Below, piece by piece: positions 26,011 through 35,428 of a DNA stretch of 64,000 nt. The notes beneath the pieces were generated by a model. That model was not told where the DNA came from and searched no databases. It was given only the letters and a program-made list of their open reading frames with translations. Source of the DNA: CBDCNH01 sp965219015 (GTDB taxonomy: Bacteria > Pseudomonadota > Alphaproteobacteria > Rhodobacterales > Rhodobacteraceae); assembly GCA_965219015.1 (NCBI GenBank), contig CBDCNH010000011.1, forward strand, positions 620,001 to 684,000, in the 5' to 3' direction. Position 1 is the first letter of the stretch. Every line of letters starts with the position of its first letter. Position numbers and translations under genes: made by a program.

Positions 26011-26062
26011 CGCGCCGCCTACCCCGCGCCGCCTGCCCCGCGCCGCCTACCCCGCGCCGCCG
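26011..26062. repeat. 14-bp tandem repeat across the 3' end of the AidB-like gene
   Basis: CGCGCCGCCT recurs every 14 bases at 26011, 26025, 26039 and 26053 with ACCC or GCCC between; the last copy differs at its final base. The stop codon of the AidB-like gene (26047-26049) lies inside the third unit, so the last residues and the stop are encoded by the repeat. Confidence 0.85.
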
Positions 26063-27651
26063 ATGCGCGCGAGGATCGCGCCCGTGTCGAGCCCGGTGAC
26101 GGACCCCGCGAGCGCACCTCGCTCGCCCGCGACGCGGGTGGCGACGTAGCCGTCCGCCACCGCAGGCGGCGCGGACTGGAGGAGCACCGCCGCAGACAGG
26201 AGCGTCGCGGCGCGCTCGGCGAACCAGCGCGCCTCGGCCTCGGGGACCGTGCCCGGCCAGCGGCCGCGGTGCGCGGCGAGGGCCGCGTCGTAGCGCCGGT
26301 CCGTCCCGCGCGCGGCGTCGAGCCGTGCGTCGAGCGCCGCCGCGGCCTCGGGCTCGCGGCCGAGCGTGCGGAGGATGTCGAGGCAGATCACGTTGCCCGA
26401 GCCCTCCCAGATGCCGTTGAGCGGCGCCTCGCGCCAGAGCGCCGGCAGCCCGGTGTCCTCGACGTAGCCCATGCCGCCCAGCGCCTCCATCGCCTCGCCG
26501 ACGACGAGGGGCGCGCGCTTGTTGGCGAGGAACTTCGCCAGCGCGACGCCGATGCGCGCGAAGCCGCGGGTGTCCGGGCCGTCGAACGCCGCCGCGACCG
26601 CCATCCCGAGCGCCGTCGCCGCTTCCCAGTCGAGCGCCAGGTCCGCGAGCACCGCGCGCATCAGCGGCTGGTCCACCAGCCGCGCGCCGAAGGCGGAGCG
26701 CCCCCGCACCCACCAGAGCGCCTCGGCGAGCGCTGCGCGCATCAGCCCAGCGGGCGCCATCGCGGTGTCGAGGCGGGTGTGGTGAACCATCTCGATGATG
26801 GTGCGGATGCCCTGCCCCGCCGGCCCGAGGGGACGCGCCCAGGCGCCGCGGTACTCGATCTCGGCCGAGGCGTTGGCGCGGTTGCCGAGCTTGTCCTTGA
26901 GGCGCATGAGATGCACCGCGTTGAGCGTGCCGTCGGGCAGGATCCGCGGCACCAGCGCGCAGGCGAGCCCGGCCTCCGTCTGCGCGAGCGTCAGGAACCC
27001 GTCCGACATCGGCGCGGAGCAGAACCACTTGTGGCCCTCGAGGATGAGCCCGCCGTCGCCGGGCCGGGCGGTGGTGCGCGTCGCGCGCAGGTCCGAGCCG
27101 CCCTGCCGCTCGGTCATCGCCATGCCCATCGTGGCCGCGTCCTTGGCCGCGACGGGGAGCGCGCGCCGGTCGTAGGCCCGTGCGGCGAGCTTCGGGCGCC
27201 AGGCGGCGGCGAGGCTCGCGTCGGCCGCGAGTGCCGGGACCGCGGCGTAGGTCATCGTCATCGGGCAGCAGACGGCGGGCTCCACCTGCGTGAAGAGGTA
27301 GACCATCGCGGCGTGGGTCGCGTGCGCGCCCGCCGGCGCATCCGGCTCCCAAGGCCCCGCCGCGTAGCCCGCGCCGAGGCCGAGCGCCATCAGCGCGTGG
27401 TAGCCCGGATGGAACTCCACGCGGTCGACGCGCCGCCCGCCGCGGTCGAAGCGGACGAGCTCGGGCGCCTGCCGCCCCGCCCCGCGTGCGGCCTCGGCCC
27501 AGGGCGCGCGGCCCGCCTCCACGCCGAAGGCTTGAAGCGCCGCCCGGTCCGCCCCGGTCCGTGCGACGGCATCGAAGAGCGCCGCGTCGCCGGCCCAGAG
27601 GTCGCGATCGGCAGGCCAGAGAGGCTGGTTCGGGGATGCGTCGCCGGACAT
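26047..27651 (-). CDS. aidB: AidB-like acyl-CoA dehydrogenase family flavoprotein
   Basis: FAD-dependent protein (534 aa) of the AidB branch of acyl-CoA dehydrogenases, which in E. coli belongs to the adaptive response to alkylation and binds DNA. The length matches AidB (about 540) rather than the usual 380. AidB-like signatures are CCPMTMTYAAVPAL near residue 129, MAMTERQGGSDLRA near residue 178, EGHKWFCSAPMSD near residue 204 and LNGIWEGSGNVICLD near residue 413. The C-terminus is encoded by a 14-bp repeat. It is divergent from ftsB. An enzymatic role in acyl-CoA oxidation cannot be excluded. Confidence 0.82.
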   Translation of the reverse strand: MSGDASPNQPLWPADRDLWAGDAALFDAVARTGADRAALQAFGVEAGRAPWAEAARGAGRQAPELVRFDRGGRRVDRVEFHPGYHALMALGLGAGYAAGPWEPDAPAGAHATHAAMVYLFTQVEPAVCCPMTMTYAAVPALAADASLAAAWRPKLAARAYDRRALPVAAKDAATMGMAMTERQGGSDLRATRTTARPGDGGLILEGHKWFCSAPMSDGFLTLAQTEAGLACALVPRILPDGTLNAVHLMRLKDKLGNRANASAEIEYRGAWARPLGPAGQGIRTIIEMVHHTRLDTAMAPAGLMRAALAEALWWVRGRSAFGARLVDQPLMRAVLADLALDWEAATALGMAVAAAFDGPDTRGFARIGVALAKFLANKRAPLVVGEAMEALGGMGYVEDTGLPALWREAPLNGIWEGSGNVICLDILRTLGREPEAAAALDARLDAARGTDRRYDAALAAHRGRWPGTVPEAEARWFAERAATLLSAAVLLQSAPPAVADGYVATRVAGERGALAGSVTGLDTGAILARIGGAG

Positions 27652-27740
27652 CGCGCGATCCTACACCCAAGGCGCGACGAGGGGGATTCCCTTCGCGCGC
27701 CCGCCGTGGCATCGTCCGCCCGCACGCACCCGGAGCGCCC

Positions 27741-28040
27741 ATGACGAAGCCCCGCCCCGCCCTCGGCCCGGTCCTCTACTTCGCGCTCGCCTTCACGCTC
27801 GGCACCTATTTCACCTTCGCCGCGGTGCAGGGCGATTACGGCATCTTCCGCCGCGTCGAGGTGGCGAGCGACATCGCGGCGCTGACCGCCGAGCGCGACC
27901 GGCTTGCGGGGGCGCTCGGCGCGCTGCAGAACAAGACGCGGCGGATGTCGGACGATTACCTCGACCTCGACCTCCTCGACGAGCAGGCCCGCGACGTGCT
28001 GGGCCTCCTGCGCCCCGACGAGGTCATCCTGCCACGCTGA
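27741..28040 (+). CDS. ftsB: Septum formation initiator FtsB/DivIC family protein
   Basis: Small bitopic membrane protein (99 aa) expected in the divisome with FtsQ and FtsL. One transmembrane helix is at about residues 9-29 (PVLYFALAFTLGTYFTFAAV). A short coiled coil follows at about residues 44-66 (heptads around LTAERDRLAGALGALQNK), then an acidic end with DLDLLDEQARDVLGL. The ATG at 27741 follows GGAGCG. In alphaproteobacteria this gene usually stands just before pdhA, as here. Confidence 0.88.
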   Translation: MTKPRPALGPVLYFALAFTLGTYFTFAAVQGDYGIFRRVEVASDIAALTAERDRLAGALGALQNKTRRMSDDYLDLDLLDEQARDVLGLLRPDEVILPR

Positions 28041-28115
28041 GGGCGTTTGCACTCGCACCCCGCGACGGCTTGCGGTAAACCGGTCAAGCCGCATCGCACG
28101 ACGGAGTCCCCCGGA

Positions 28116-29156
28116 ATGGCCGCACGAAAGCCCGCCGCAGTCGCCGAAGCCCGCGAGGCCAGTTCGGGCGCGAACGTCTCCAAGGACGAGCTGATGCACT
28201 TCTACCGCGAGATGCTGCTGATCCGGCGCTTCGAGGAGAAGGCGGGCCAGCTCTACGGCATGGGGCTGATCGGCGGCTTCTGCCACCTCTACATCGGCCA
28301 GGAGGCGGTCGTCGTCGGGCTCGAGGCGGCCGCCGAACCGGGCGACAAGCGCGTGACCTCGTACCGCGACCACGGCCACATGCTCGCCTGCGGCATGGAC
28401 CCGAAGGGCGTCATGGCCGAGCTGACCGGCCGCTCGGGCGGCTACTCGAAGGGCAAGGGCGGCTCGATGCACATGTTCTCGAAGGAGAAGGACTTCTACG
28501 GCGGCCACGGCATCGTCGCGGCGCAGGTGCCGATCGGCGCGGGCCTCGCCTTCGCCGACAAGTATCTCGGGACCGACCGCGTGACCTTCACCTACTTCGG
28601 CGATGGCGCCGCGAACCAGGGCCAGGTCTACGAGGCCTACAACATGGCCGAGCTCTGGGATCTGCCGGTGGTGTTCGTGATCGAGAACAACCAGTACGCA
28701 ATGGGCACGAGCATGAAGCGCTCGACGAAGTCGGCGACCTTCTGGCAGCGGGGTGCGGCCTACGGCATCGAGGGCGAGGCGGTCGACGGGATGGACGTGC
28801 TCGCGGTCAAGGCCGCGGGCGAGAAGGCGGTCGCGCACTGCCGCGCCGGCAAGGGGCCGTACATCCTCGAGATGATGACCTACCGCTACCGCGGGCACTC
28901 GATGTCGGACCCCGCGAAGTACCGCACCCGCGAGGAGGTGCAGAAGATGCGCGACGAGAAGGACGCCATCGAGCACATCCGCGACCTCCTCCTGACCGGC
29001 GGGCACGCCAAGGACGACGAACTGAAGGCCGTCGACCGCGAGATCAAGGCGGTGATCGCCGAGGCCACCGACTTCGCCCGCGAGAGCCCCGAGCCCGACG
29101 AGGGCGAGCTCTGGACCGACATCTACTCGAAGGACGTGCCGCAGGAGGTCGCGTGA
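28116..29156 (+). CDS. pdhA: Pyruvate dehydrogenase E1 component, alpha subunit
   Basis: Thiamine diphosphate-dependent decarboxylase subunit (346 aa) of the pyruvate dehydrogenase complex. RRFEEKAGQLYGMGLIGGF begins near residue 37, the active-site loop is around YRDHGHML near residue 87, and the TPP motif is YFGDGAANQGQ to IENNQYAMG at about residues 165-195. The phosphoserine-loop region YRYRGHSMSDP is retained near residue 258. The stop overlaps the ATG of pdhB. The order pdhA-pdhB-pdhC makes one operon feeding acetyl-CoA to the TCA cycle. Confidence 0.96.
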   Translation: MAARKPAAVAEAREASSGANVSKDELMHFYREMLLIRRFEEKAGQLYGMGLIGGFCHLYIGQEAVVVGLEAAAEPGDKRVTSYRDHGHMLACGMDPKGVMAELTGRSGGYSKGKGGSMHMFSKEKDFYGGHGIVAAQVPIGAGLAFADKYLGTDRVTFTYFGDGAANQGQVYEAYNMAELWDLPVVFVIENNQYAMGTSMKRSTKSATFWQRGAAYGIEGEAVDGMDVLAVKAAGEKAVAHCRAGKGPYILEMMTYRYRGHSMSDPAKYRTREEVQKMRDEKDAIEHIRDLLLTGGHAKDDELKAVDREIKAVIAEATDFARESPEPDEGELWTDIYSKDVPQEVA

Positions 29157-30553
29157 TGGCCACGGAAATCCTGATGCCCGCCCTGTCGCCGACGATGGAG
29201 GAGGGCACGCTCGCGAAGTGGCTCGTGAAGGAGGGCGACGCGGTGTCCTCGGGGCAGATCCTCGCCGAGATCGAGACCGACAAGGCCACGATGGAGTTCG
29301 AGGCGGTGGACGAGGGCACGATGGGGCGCATCCTCGTGGCCGAGGGCACCTCGGGGGTCAAGGTCAACACCCCCATCGCGGTGCTCGTCGAGGAGGGCGA
29401 GGACGCGGACGCGGAGGCGCCGCCGACGGAGCCCGCGAAGGTCGCGGCAGGCGACCCGACCGCGCCGGTCGCCGAGACGCGCAACAAGCAGCCCCACGCC
29501 GCCGAGCCCGCCGCGGCGATCCCTGCGGCCCCCATGTTCGACGGCCGGTCCGAGGTGCCCGAGGGCACCGAGATGCGGAGCCAGACCGTCCGCGAGGCGC
29601 TCCGCGACGCGATGGCCGAGGAGATGCGCCGCGCCGACACCGTGTTCCTGATGGGCGAGGAGGTCGGCGAGTACCAGGGCGCCTACAAGATCAGCCAGGG
29701 GCTCCTCGACGAGTTCGGGCCGCGCCGCGTGGTCGACACGCCGATCACCGAGCACGGCTTCGCGGGCATCGCGGTCGGCGCCGCCTTCGGCGGGCTCCGG
29801 CCGATCGTGGAGTTCATGACGTTCAACTTCGCGATGCAGGCGATCGACCAGATCGTCAATTCCGCGGCCAAGACGCTCTACATGTCGGGCGGCCAGATGG
29901 GCTGCCCCATCGTGTTCCGCGGCCCGAACGGGGCGGCCGCCCGCGTCGGCGCGCAGCATAGCCAGGACTACGCCGCGTGGTACTCGGCGATCCCCGGCCT
30001 CAAGGTCGCGATGCCGTATTCCGCCGCCGACGCGAAGGGCCTCCTCAAGTCCGCCATCCGCGACCCGAACCCGGTGATCTTCCTCGAGAACGAGATCCTC
30101 TACGGCCGCTCGTTCGACGTGCCGGTGCTCGACGACTGGACCGTGCCGTTCGGCCGCGCGCGGATCTGGCGCGAGGGCACCGACGTGACGCTGGTGAGCT
30201 TCGGCATCGGCATGACCTACGCGCTCGAGGCCGCCGACAAGCTCGCCGAGGACGGCATCTCGGCGGAGGTGATCGACCTGCGGACGCTGCGCCCGATGGA
30301 CACCGCCACGGTGATCGAGAGCGTGAAGAAGACGAACCGCTGCGTCACCGTCGAGGAGGGCTTCCCCGTCGGCGCCATCGGCAACCACATCGCGGCGGTG
30401 CTGATGCGCGACGCCTTCGACTGGCTCGACGCGCCGGTCATCAACTGCACCGGCCGCGACGTGCCGATGCCCTATGCCGCCAACCTCGAGAAGCTCGCGC
30501 TCGTCACCACCGCCGACGTGGTGAAGGCCGCGCACGACGTGACCTACCGCTGA
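29156..30553 (+). CDS. pdhB: Pyruvate dehydrogenase E1 component, beta subunit, with lipoyl domain
   Basis: E1 beta subunit (465 aa) with an extra N-terminal lipoyl domain, as usual in alphaproteobacteria. The lipoyl Lys is in EIETDKATMEFEAVDEG near residue 43. An Ala/Pro-rich linker covers about residues 80-125. The transketolase-like core has MGEEVGEYQGAYKISQGL near residue 166 and DTPITEHGFAGIA near residue 195, and the C-terminal domain has FGIGMTYALEAADKLAEDG near residue 345. The ATG at 29156, overlapping the pdhA stop and behind AGGAGG, was preferred over a GTG one codon earlier. Confidence 0.96.
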   Translation: MATEILMPALSPTMEEGTLAKWLVKEGDAVSSGQILAEIETDKATMEFEAVDEGTMGRILVAEGTSGVKVNTPIAVLVEEGEDADAEAPPTEPAKVAAGDPTAPVAETRNKQPHAAEPAAAIPAAPMFDGRSEVPEGTEMRSQTVREALRDAMAEEMRRADTVFLMGEEVGEYQGAYKISQGLLDEFGPRRVVDTPITEHGFAGIAVGAAFGGLRPIVEFMTFNFAMQAIDQIVNSAAKTLYMSGGQMGCPIVFRGPNGAAARVGAQHSQDYAAWYSAIPGLKVAMPYSAADAKGLLKSAIRDPNPVIFLENEILYGRSFDVPVLDDWTVPFGRARIWREGTDVTLVSFGIGMTYALEAADKLAEDGISAEVIDLRTLRPMDTATVIESVKKTNRCVTVEEGFPVGAIGNHIAAVLMRDAFDWLDAPVINCTGRDVPMPYAANLEKLALVTTADVVKAAHDVTYR

Positions 30554-30564
30554 AGGACGCCCTC

Positions 30565-31938
30565 ATGCCGACCGAGATCCTGATGCCCGCGCTGTCGCCG
30601 ACGATGGAGGAGGGCACGCTCGCGAAGTGGCTCGTCAAGGAGGGCGATACCGTGGCCTCGGGCGACCTTCTCGCCGAGATCGAGACCGACAAGGCGACGA
30701 TGGAGTTCGAGGCGGTGGACGAGGGCACGATCGGCCGGATCGTGGTGGCCGAGGGCACCGCAGGGGTGAAGGTCAACTCCGTCATCGCGGTTCTGCTGGC
30801 GGACGGCGAGGACGCCGACGCGGCGCCCAAGGCGAAGGCTGAGCCGAAGCAGAAGGCCGAGAAGCCCGAAGCGACGCCGCAGGAGATCGACGCCGCCGAG
30901 GAAAAGGCCGACGCCGAGCCGCAGAAGGGCTATGGCGCCGGGCCGAGCCCGAAGCGCATGAACGGCGCGGGCGACGCCGACGCGGAGGTCAGCGAGCGCC
31001 GCTTCGCCTCGCCGCTCGCGCGCCGGATCGCGGCGGAGAAGGGGCTCGACCTCGCCGACGTGACGGGCTCCGGGCCGAACGGCCGCATCGTGCGCGCCGA
31101 TGTGGAGGCGGCGGAGGCTGCGCCGAAACCCGCGACCGAGGCGCCGAAGGAAACCGTGAAGGAGGCCGCCAAGCCGGAAGCGGCCCCTGCCCCGGTCAAG
31201 GCGGCGGGTGCCGGCGCGGATGCCGTGAAGAAGATGTACGAGGGCCGCGCCTACGAGGAGGTCGCGCTCGACGGGATGCGCCGGACCATCGCCGCGCGGC
31301 TCACCGAGGCGAAGCAGACCATCCCGCACTTCTACCTCCGCCGCGAGGTCCGTCTCGACGCGCTCATGGCGTTCCGCGAGACCCTCAACGCCGCGCTGAA
31401 GCCACGCGACATCAAGCTTTCGGTCAACGACTTCCTGATCAAGGCCTGCGCGCTCGCGCTGCAGGCGGTGCCCGACGCCAACGCGGTCTGGGCCGGCGAC
31501 CGCATCCTGCGCCTCAAGCCCTCGGACGTGGCGGTCGCGGTCGCCATCGAGGGCGGGCTCTTCACGCCGGTGCTGCGCGACGCGCACCTGAAGTCGCTCT
31601 CCACGCTCTCCGCCGAGATGAAGGACCTCGCCGCGCGCGCCCGCACCCGCAAGCTTGCCCCGGCCGAGTACCAGGGCGGCAGCTTCGCGATCTCCAACCT
31701 CGGGATGTTCGGCGTGGACAACTTCGACGCCGTCATCAACCCGCCGCACGGCTCGATCCTCGCCGTCGGCGCGGGGAAGAAGAAGCCCGTGGTCGAGGCG
31801 GACGGCAGCGTCGGCGTGGCGACGGTGATGTCGATGACGCTCTCGGTCGACCACCGCGTCATCGACGGCGCCTTGGGGGCGGCGTTCCTCAAGGCCGTGG
31901 TCGAGGGCCTCGAGGCGCCAGTGGCGATGCTGGCCTGA
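30565..31938 (+). CDS. pdhC: Pyruvate dehydrogenase E2, dihydrolipoamide acetyltransferase
   Basis: Core acetyltransferase (457 aa). A single lipoyl domain has its Lys in EIETDKATMEFEAVDEG near residue 43 and is nearly identical to that of pdhB. A charged Lys/Glu/Ala linker and a peripheral subunit-binding domain (FASPLARRIAAEKGLDL to NGRIVRADVE, about residues 148-185) follow. The catalytic domain ends in LSVDHRVIDGALGA with the active-site His and Asp near residue 430. It follows pdhB by 11 bases. The E3 subunit gene is not in the window, and the next gene is convergent. Confidence 0.96.
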   Translation: MPTEILMPALSPTMEEGTLAKWLVKEGDTVASGDLLAEIETDKATMEFEAVDEGTIGRIVVAEGTAGVKVNSVIAVLLADGEDADAAPKAKAEPKQKAEKPEATPQEIDAAEEKADAEPQKGYGAGPSPKRMNGAGDADAEVSERRFASPLARRIAAEKGLDLADVTGSGPNGRIVRADVEAAEAAPKPATEAPKETVKEAAKPEAAPAPVKAAGAGADAVKKMYEGRAYEEVALDGMRRTIAARLTEAKQTIPHFYLRREVRLDALMAFRETLNAALKPRDIKLSVNDFLIKACALALQAVPDANAVWAGDRILRLKPSDVAVAVAIEGGLFTPVLRDAHLKSLSTLSAEMKDLAARARTRKLAPAEYQGGSFAISNLGMFGVDNFDAVINPPHGSILAVGAGKKKPVVEADGSVGVATVMSMTLSVDHRVIDGALGAAFLKAVVEGLEAPVAMLA

Positions 31939-31959
31939 CGGCCGCCCTTCAGAGCCCGA

Positions 31960-32763
31960 TCAGAGCCCCAGAAGCTGGTTCATCGACACCGACGGCTGCG
32001 CGCAGCCGGCCTCGCCCACGATCTTCGCCGGCACGCCCGCGACCGTCTTGCAGGGCGGCACGTCGTGGAGGACGACCGAACCCGAGGCGATGCGGCTGCA
32101 GTGGCCGACGGTGATGTGGCCGAGCACCTTGGCGCCCGCGCCGATCAGCACGCCGTCGCCGATCGTCGGGTGCCGCGCGCCGTCCTCCTTGCCGGTGCCG
32201 CCGAGCGTCACCGAATGGAGCATCGACACGTTGTCGCCGACCACCGCGGTCTCGCCGATGACGATGGAATGGGCGTGGTCCACCATGATCCCGCGCCCGA
32301 CGCGCGCCGCCGGGTGGATATCGACGCCGAACGCCTCCGAGACGCGCATCTGCACGAAGTACGCGAGGTCACGCCGCCCCTGCCCCCAGAGCCAGTGCCC
32401 GACGCGATAGGCCTGGATCGCCTGGAAGCCCTTGAAGTAGAGCACCGGCTGCAGGAAGCGGTGGCAGGCCGGGTCGCGCTCGTAGGTCGCCACGATGTCG
32501 GCACGCGCGGCCTGCGCGAGCTCGGGCGACGCGGCATAGGCGCCGTCGGCGATCTCGCGCAGGATTTGTTCCGGCATCTCGCGCGAGGCGAGCTTGAGCG
32601 AGAAGCGGTAGGCGAGCGCGCGCTCGAGCGACGGGTGGTGCAGGAGCCCCGACTGGATCAGCCCCGCGACGAGCGGCTCGGCGCGCACCGCCGCGCGCGC
32701 CTCCTCCTCGATGCGCGACCACACCGGATCGAGCGGCACCAGCTTCGGCGAGACGTCGGCCAT
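31960..32763 (-). CDS. cysE: Serine O-acetyltransferase
   Basis: Enzyme (267 aa) acetylating serine to O-acetylserine, the first step of cysteine synthesis. An N-terminal helical domain (about residues 1-140) precedes a left-handed beta-helix of hexapeptide repeats from DIHPAARVGRGIMVDHAHSI (catalytic His region near residue 158) through GDNVSMLHSVTLGGTG. The C-terminal tail, which in this family takes part in cysteine feedback and binding to CysK, ends in SMNQLLGL. It is last of a minus-strand run olsB-uup-cysE. Confidence 0.94.
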   Translation of the reverse strand: MADVSPKLVPLDPVWSRIEEEARAAVRAEPLVAGLIQSGLLHHPSLERALAYRFSLKLASREMPEQILREIADGAYAASPELAQAARADIVATYERDPACHRFLQPVLYFKGFQAIQAYRVGHWLWGQGRRDLAYFVQMRVSEAFGVDIHPAARVGRGIMVDHAHSIVIGETAVVGDNVSMLHSVTLGGTGKEDGARHPTIGDGVLIGAGAKVLGHITVGHCSRIASGSVVLHDVPPCKTVAGVPAKIVGEAGCAQPSVSMNQLLGL

Positions 32764-32823
32764 CGCGGCCTCCTGGGGTTGCTGCCCGGTGAACGTAGGC
32801 GCTCGCGCGGCGAACGCCAGCCC

Positions 32824-34626
32824 CTACCCCGCCGCGCGCTCCTCGAGGCGCAGCCATTCGGCCTCGAGCGCCTCGAGCGCCGCCTGCCGCTCAGCGAGCA
32901 TCGCGCCCGCGCGGGCGAACTTCGCGGGCTCGCGCGCGTAGAGCCCGGCGTCGGCGAGGAGCCCCGAGAGTCGCGCGATCTCCGCCTCGATGCGCGCGAT
33001 CTCGTCCGGCAGCGCCCCGAGCCGGTGCCGCTCGGTGAAGCTCAGCGCCGCCGCCGGGGACGCCGCGACCGGGCGCACGACCGCGGGCCTGGCGGCCACC
33101 GGCTCCAGAGTTGGAGTCTCGGCGCGCTGCGCCTGGTAGTCGCTCCACCCGCCGGGATAGACCGTCGCGCGCCCGTCGCCCTCCATCGCGACCGTCGTCG
33201 TCGCCACGCGGTCGATGAAGTCGCGGTCGTGGCTGACGAGGAGCACGGTGCCGTCGTAGTCGGCGAGCAGGTCCTGCAGGAGGTCGAGCGTCTCCACGTC
33301 GAGGTCGTTCGTCGGCTCGTCGAGCACGAGGAGGTTCGAGGTCCGCGCCATGATCCGCGCCAGCAACAGCCGCGCGCGCTCGCCGCCCGAAAGCGACTTC
33401 ACCGGCGCGCGGGCCTGGCGCTCGTCGAAGAGGAAGTCCTTGAGGTAGCCGATCACGTGCCGCGGCGTGCCGCGCACCATCACCTGATCGGCCGAGCCAG
33501 AAACCCGCATCGCGGGGTCGCCGGTGAGGTTCTCCCAGAGCGTCGCCTCCGGGTCGAGCGCCGCGCGCGACTGGTCGAACACCGCAACGTCGAGGTTGGT
33601 GCCGCGCCGGATCTCGCCCGCGTCGGGCGCCTCGTCGCCGGTGAGCATCCGCAGCACGGTCGTCTTGCCGACGCCGTTCGGGCCGACGAGCGCCACCCGG
33701 TCGCCGCGGAGCACGCGCAGGTCGAGGCCGCGCACGATCACCCGGTCGCCGAACGCCTTGCCCACCCCCGCCACGTCGATCACGCGCTTGCCCGAGGTCG
33801 TGCCTGCCTCGAGCGCCATCCCGGCCGTGCCCTGCCGGCGCACCTGCGACGCCCGCTCGGCGCGCAGGTCGGCGAGCGCGCGCACCCGGCCCTGGTTGCG
33901 CTTGCGGCGGGCGGAGATGCCCTCGACGGCCCAGCGCGCCTCGGCACGGATCTTGCGGTCGAGCTTGTGGCGGGCCTCGTCCTCCTCCTGCCAGACCTGG
34001 TCGCGCCAGGCCTCGAACCCCTCGAAGCCGGTCTCCTGCCGCCGCACCGCGCCGCGGTCGATCCAGAGCGTCGCGCGGGTCAGCGACCGCAGGAACGCGC
34101 GGTCGTGGCTGATGAGGACGTAGGCCGCGCGGGTGGCCTTGAGCTCCGCCTCGAGCCAGCGGATCGCGGCGATGTCGAGGTGGTTCGTGGGCTCGTCGAG
34201 GAGCATCAGCTCCGGCGCCTCGGCGAGGAGCTTCGCCAGCGCCGCCCGCCGCCGCTCGCCGCCCGAGGCGGTGGCGACCGGCCGGTCGGGGTCGAACTGC
34301 AGCCCCTCGGCCGCCATCGCGACGCGGTATTCCTCGCCGGGAAGCAGCGCGCTCGCGGCGTAGGCACCGAGCGTCGCGAAGCCCTCCATCCCGGGATCCT
34401 GCTCCATGTAGCCCGTGGTGATGCCGGGCCCGGGCACGCGGGTGCCGCGGTCGGGCTCGGTCAGCCCCGCCATGAGCTTCAGGAGCGTCGACTTCCCCGA
34501 CCCGTTGCGCCCGACGAGCGCCACCCGGTCGCCCGGCTGCACGACGAGGTCGAGGTCCGCGAAGATCGGTTCGCCGCCGAAGCTGAGCGCGATGTCGGAC
34601 AGCTGAAGGACGGGGGCGCGGGCCAT
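32824..34626 (-). CDS. uup: ABC-F family ATPase (Uup-like)
   Basis: Soluble tandem ATPase (600 aa) without membrane segments, of the ABC-F type that acts on ribosomes or, for Uup, also affects precise excision of transposons. First cassette: GRNGSGKSTLL near residue 39, SGGERRRAALAKLL and MLLDEPTNHLD. Second cassette: GPNGVGKTTVL near residue 320, SGGERARLLLARIM and LVLDEPTNDLD. A linker of charged helices joins the cassettes. A C-terminal coiled-coil arm (about residues 525-600, LPDEIARIEAEIARL and later heptads) is typical of Uup. Confidence 0.92.
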   Translation of the reverse strand: MARAPVLQLSDIALSFGGEPIFADLDLVVQPGDRVALVGRNGSGKSTLLKLMAGLTEPDRGTRVPGPGITTGYMEQDPGMEGFATLGAYAASALLPGEEYRVAMAAEGLQFDPDRPVATASGGERRRAALAKLLAEAPELMLLDEPTNHLDIAAIRWLEAELKATRAAYVLISHDRAFLRSLTRATLWIDRGAVRRQETGFEGFEAWRDQVWQEEDEARHKLDRKIRAEARWAVEGISARRKRNQGRVRALADLRAERASQVRRQGTAGMALEAGTTSGKRVIDVAGVGKAFGDRVIVRGLDLRVLRGDRVALVGPNGVGKTTVLRMLTGDEAPDAGEIRRGTNLDVAVFDQSRAALDPEATLWENLTGDPAMRVSGSADQVMVRGTPRHVIGYLKDFLFDERQARAPVKSLSGGERARLLLARIMARTSNLLVLDEPTNDLDVETLDLLQDLLADYDGTVLLVSHDRDFIDRVATTTVAMEGDGRATVYPGGWSDYQAQRAETPTLEPVAARPAVVRPVAASPAAALSFTERHRLGALPDEIARIEAEIARLSGLLADAGLYAREPAKFARAGAMLAERQAALEALEAEWLRLEERAAG

Positions 34627-34662
34627 GCGCGGGAGCTATGCGGCGACCCGCCCGGCGTCAAG

Positions 34663-35406
34663 CTAGCCCGCGACGGCGCGGAGGAGGCGTTTCCGCGCCG
34701 GCGGGATCGCCCGGATCTCGAGGCCGGTGAAGACGTGGATCGTGCCGAGGTCGCGGTCGACGACGGCATGGTCGCTGACCCAGCCGCCCATCGCGAGGTA
34801 GGTTCTGAGCAGGGGCGGCATCGCGGCCGTCGCGCGCCGGCCGTCGGGCTTCCAGCGTTTCAGGACCGAGGCGTAGCGAAAGACGTTCGGCGCCTTCACC
34901 CGCGGCAGCCAGCGCTTGGGTGCCAGATGCCGCGCCGCGAGGAGCGCGAAGGCGTCGCGGTGGGCCTCGGCCTCGGTGCCGTGGAACGACGAGCAGCCGA
35001 AGAGCAGCTCCACCCCCGTCTCGTCGACGAAGCGCGTCATCGCGCCCCAGGCCACGCGCAGGATGTCGGGGTCGTGCCAGTCGGGATCGAGGCAGAACCG
35101 CCCCATCTCGACCATCGGCCCCTCGAACCGCTCGAGCCGCTTCAGTTCGTACCACTGCGCCGAGTAGCTCCTCCCGATCTCCGAGCCGCCGCCGAGCGGC
35201 AGGAGCCGGAAGCAGGCGACAAGGCTGCCCGTCCGAACCTCCTCGACAAGAATGTGCCGGCAGCGCGCGTCGAAGGCGTCCGTGTCGACGCCTTCGACGC
35301 CGAAGAACGCACGATGCCGGAGCCGCTGCGCCGCCGTCACGTCGGCGGGCGTCTCGGCCGTCCGGGCCGCAAACCTGCCCCTCCGCAACGCCAGCATGCC
35401 CGCCAC
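34663..35406 (-). CDS. olsB: L-ornithine N-alpha-acyltransferase (OlsB-type GNAT)
   Basis: Acyl-ACP-dependent acyltransferase (247 aa) making lyso-ornithine lipid, the first step to phosphorus-free ornithine membrane lipids. Family marks are LRHRAFFGVEG near residue 29, ILVEEVRTGSLVACFRLLP near residue 51, YELKRLERFEGPMVEMGRFCL near residue 86 and FGCSSFHGTEAE near residue 137. The partner O-acyltransferase gene olsA is not next to it. It is transcribed toward uup with a 36-base gap. Ornithine lipids are common in Rhodobacterales and often induced by phosphate limitation. Confidence 0.88.
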   Translation of the reverse strand: MAGMLALRRGRFAARTAETPADVTAAQRLRHRAFFGVEGVDTDAFDARCRHILVEEVRTGSLVACFRLLPLGGGSEIGRSYSAQWYELKRLERFEGPMVEMGRFCLDPDWHDPDILRVAWGAMTRFVDETGVELLFGCSSFHGTEAEAHRDAFALLAARHLAPKRWLPRVKAPNVFRYASVLKRWKPDGRRATAAMPPLLRTYLAMGGWVSDHAVVDRDLGTIHVFTGLEIRAIPPARKRLLRAVAG

Positions 35407-35428
35407 CCCTTTCCCGCCTTGGTTTGGC

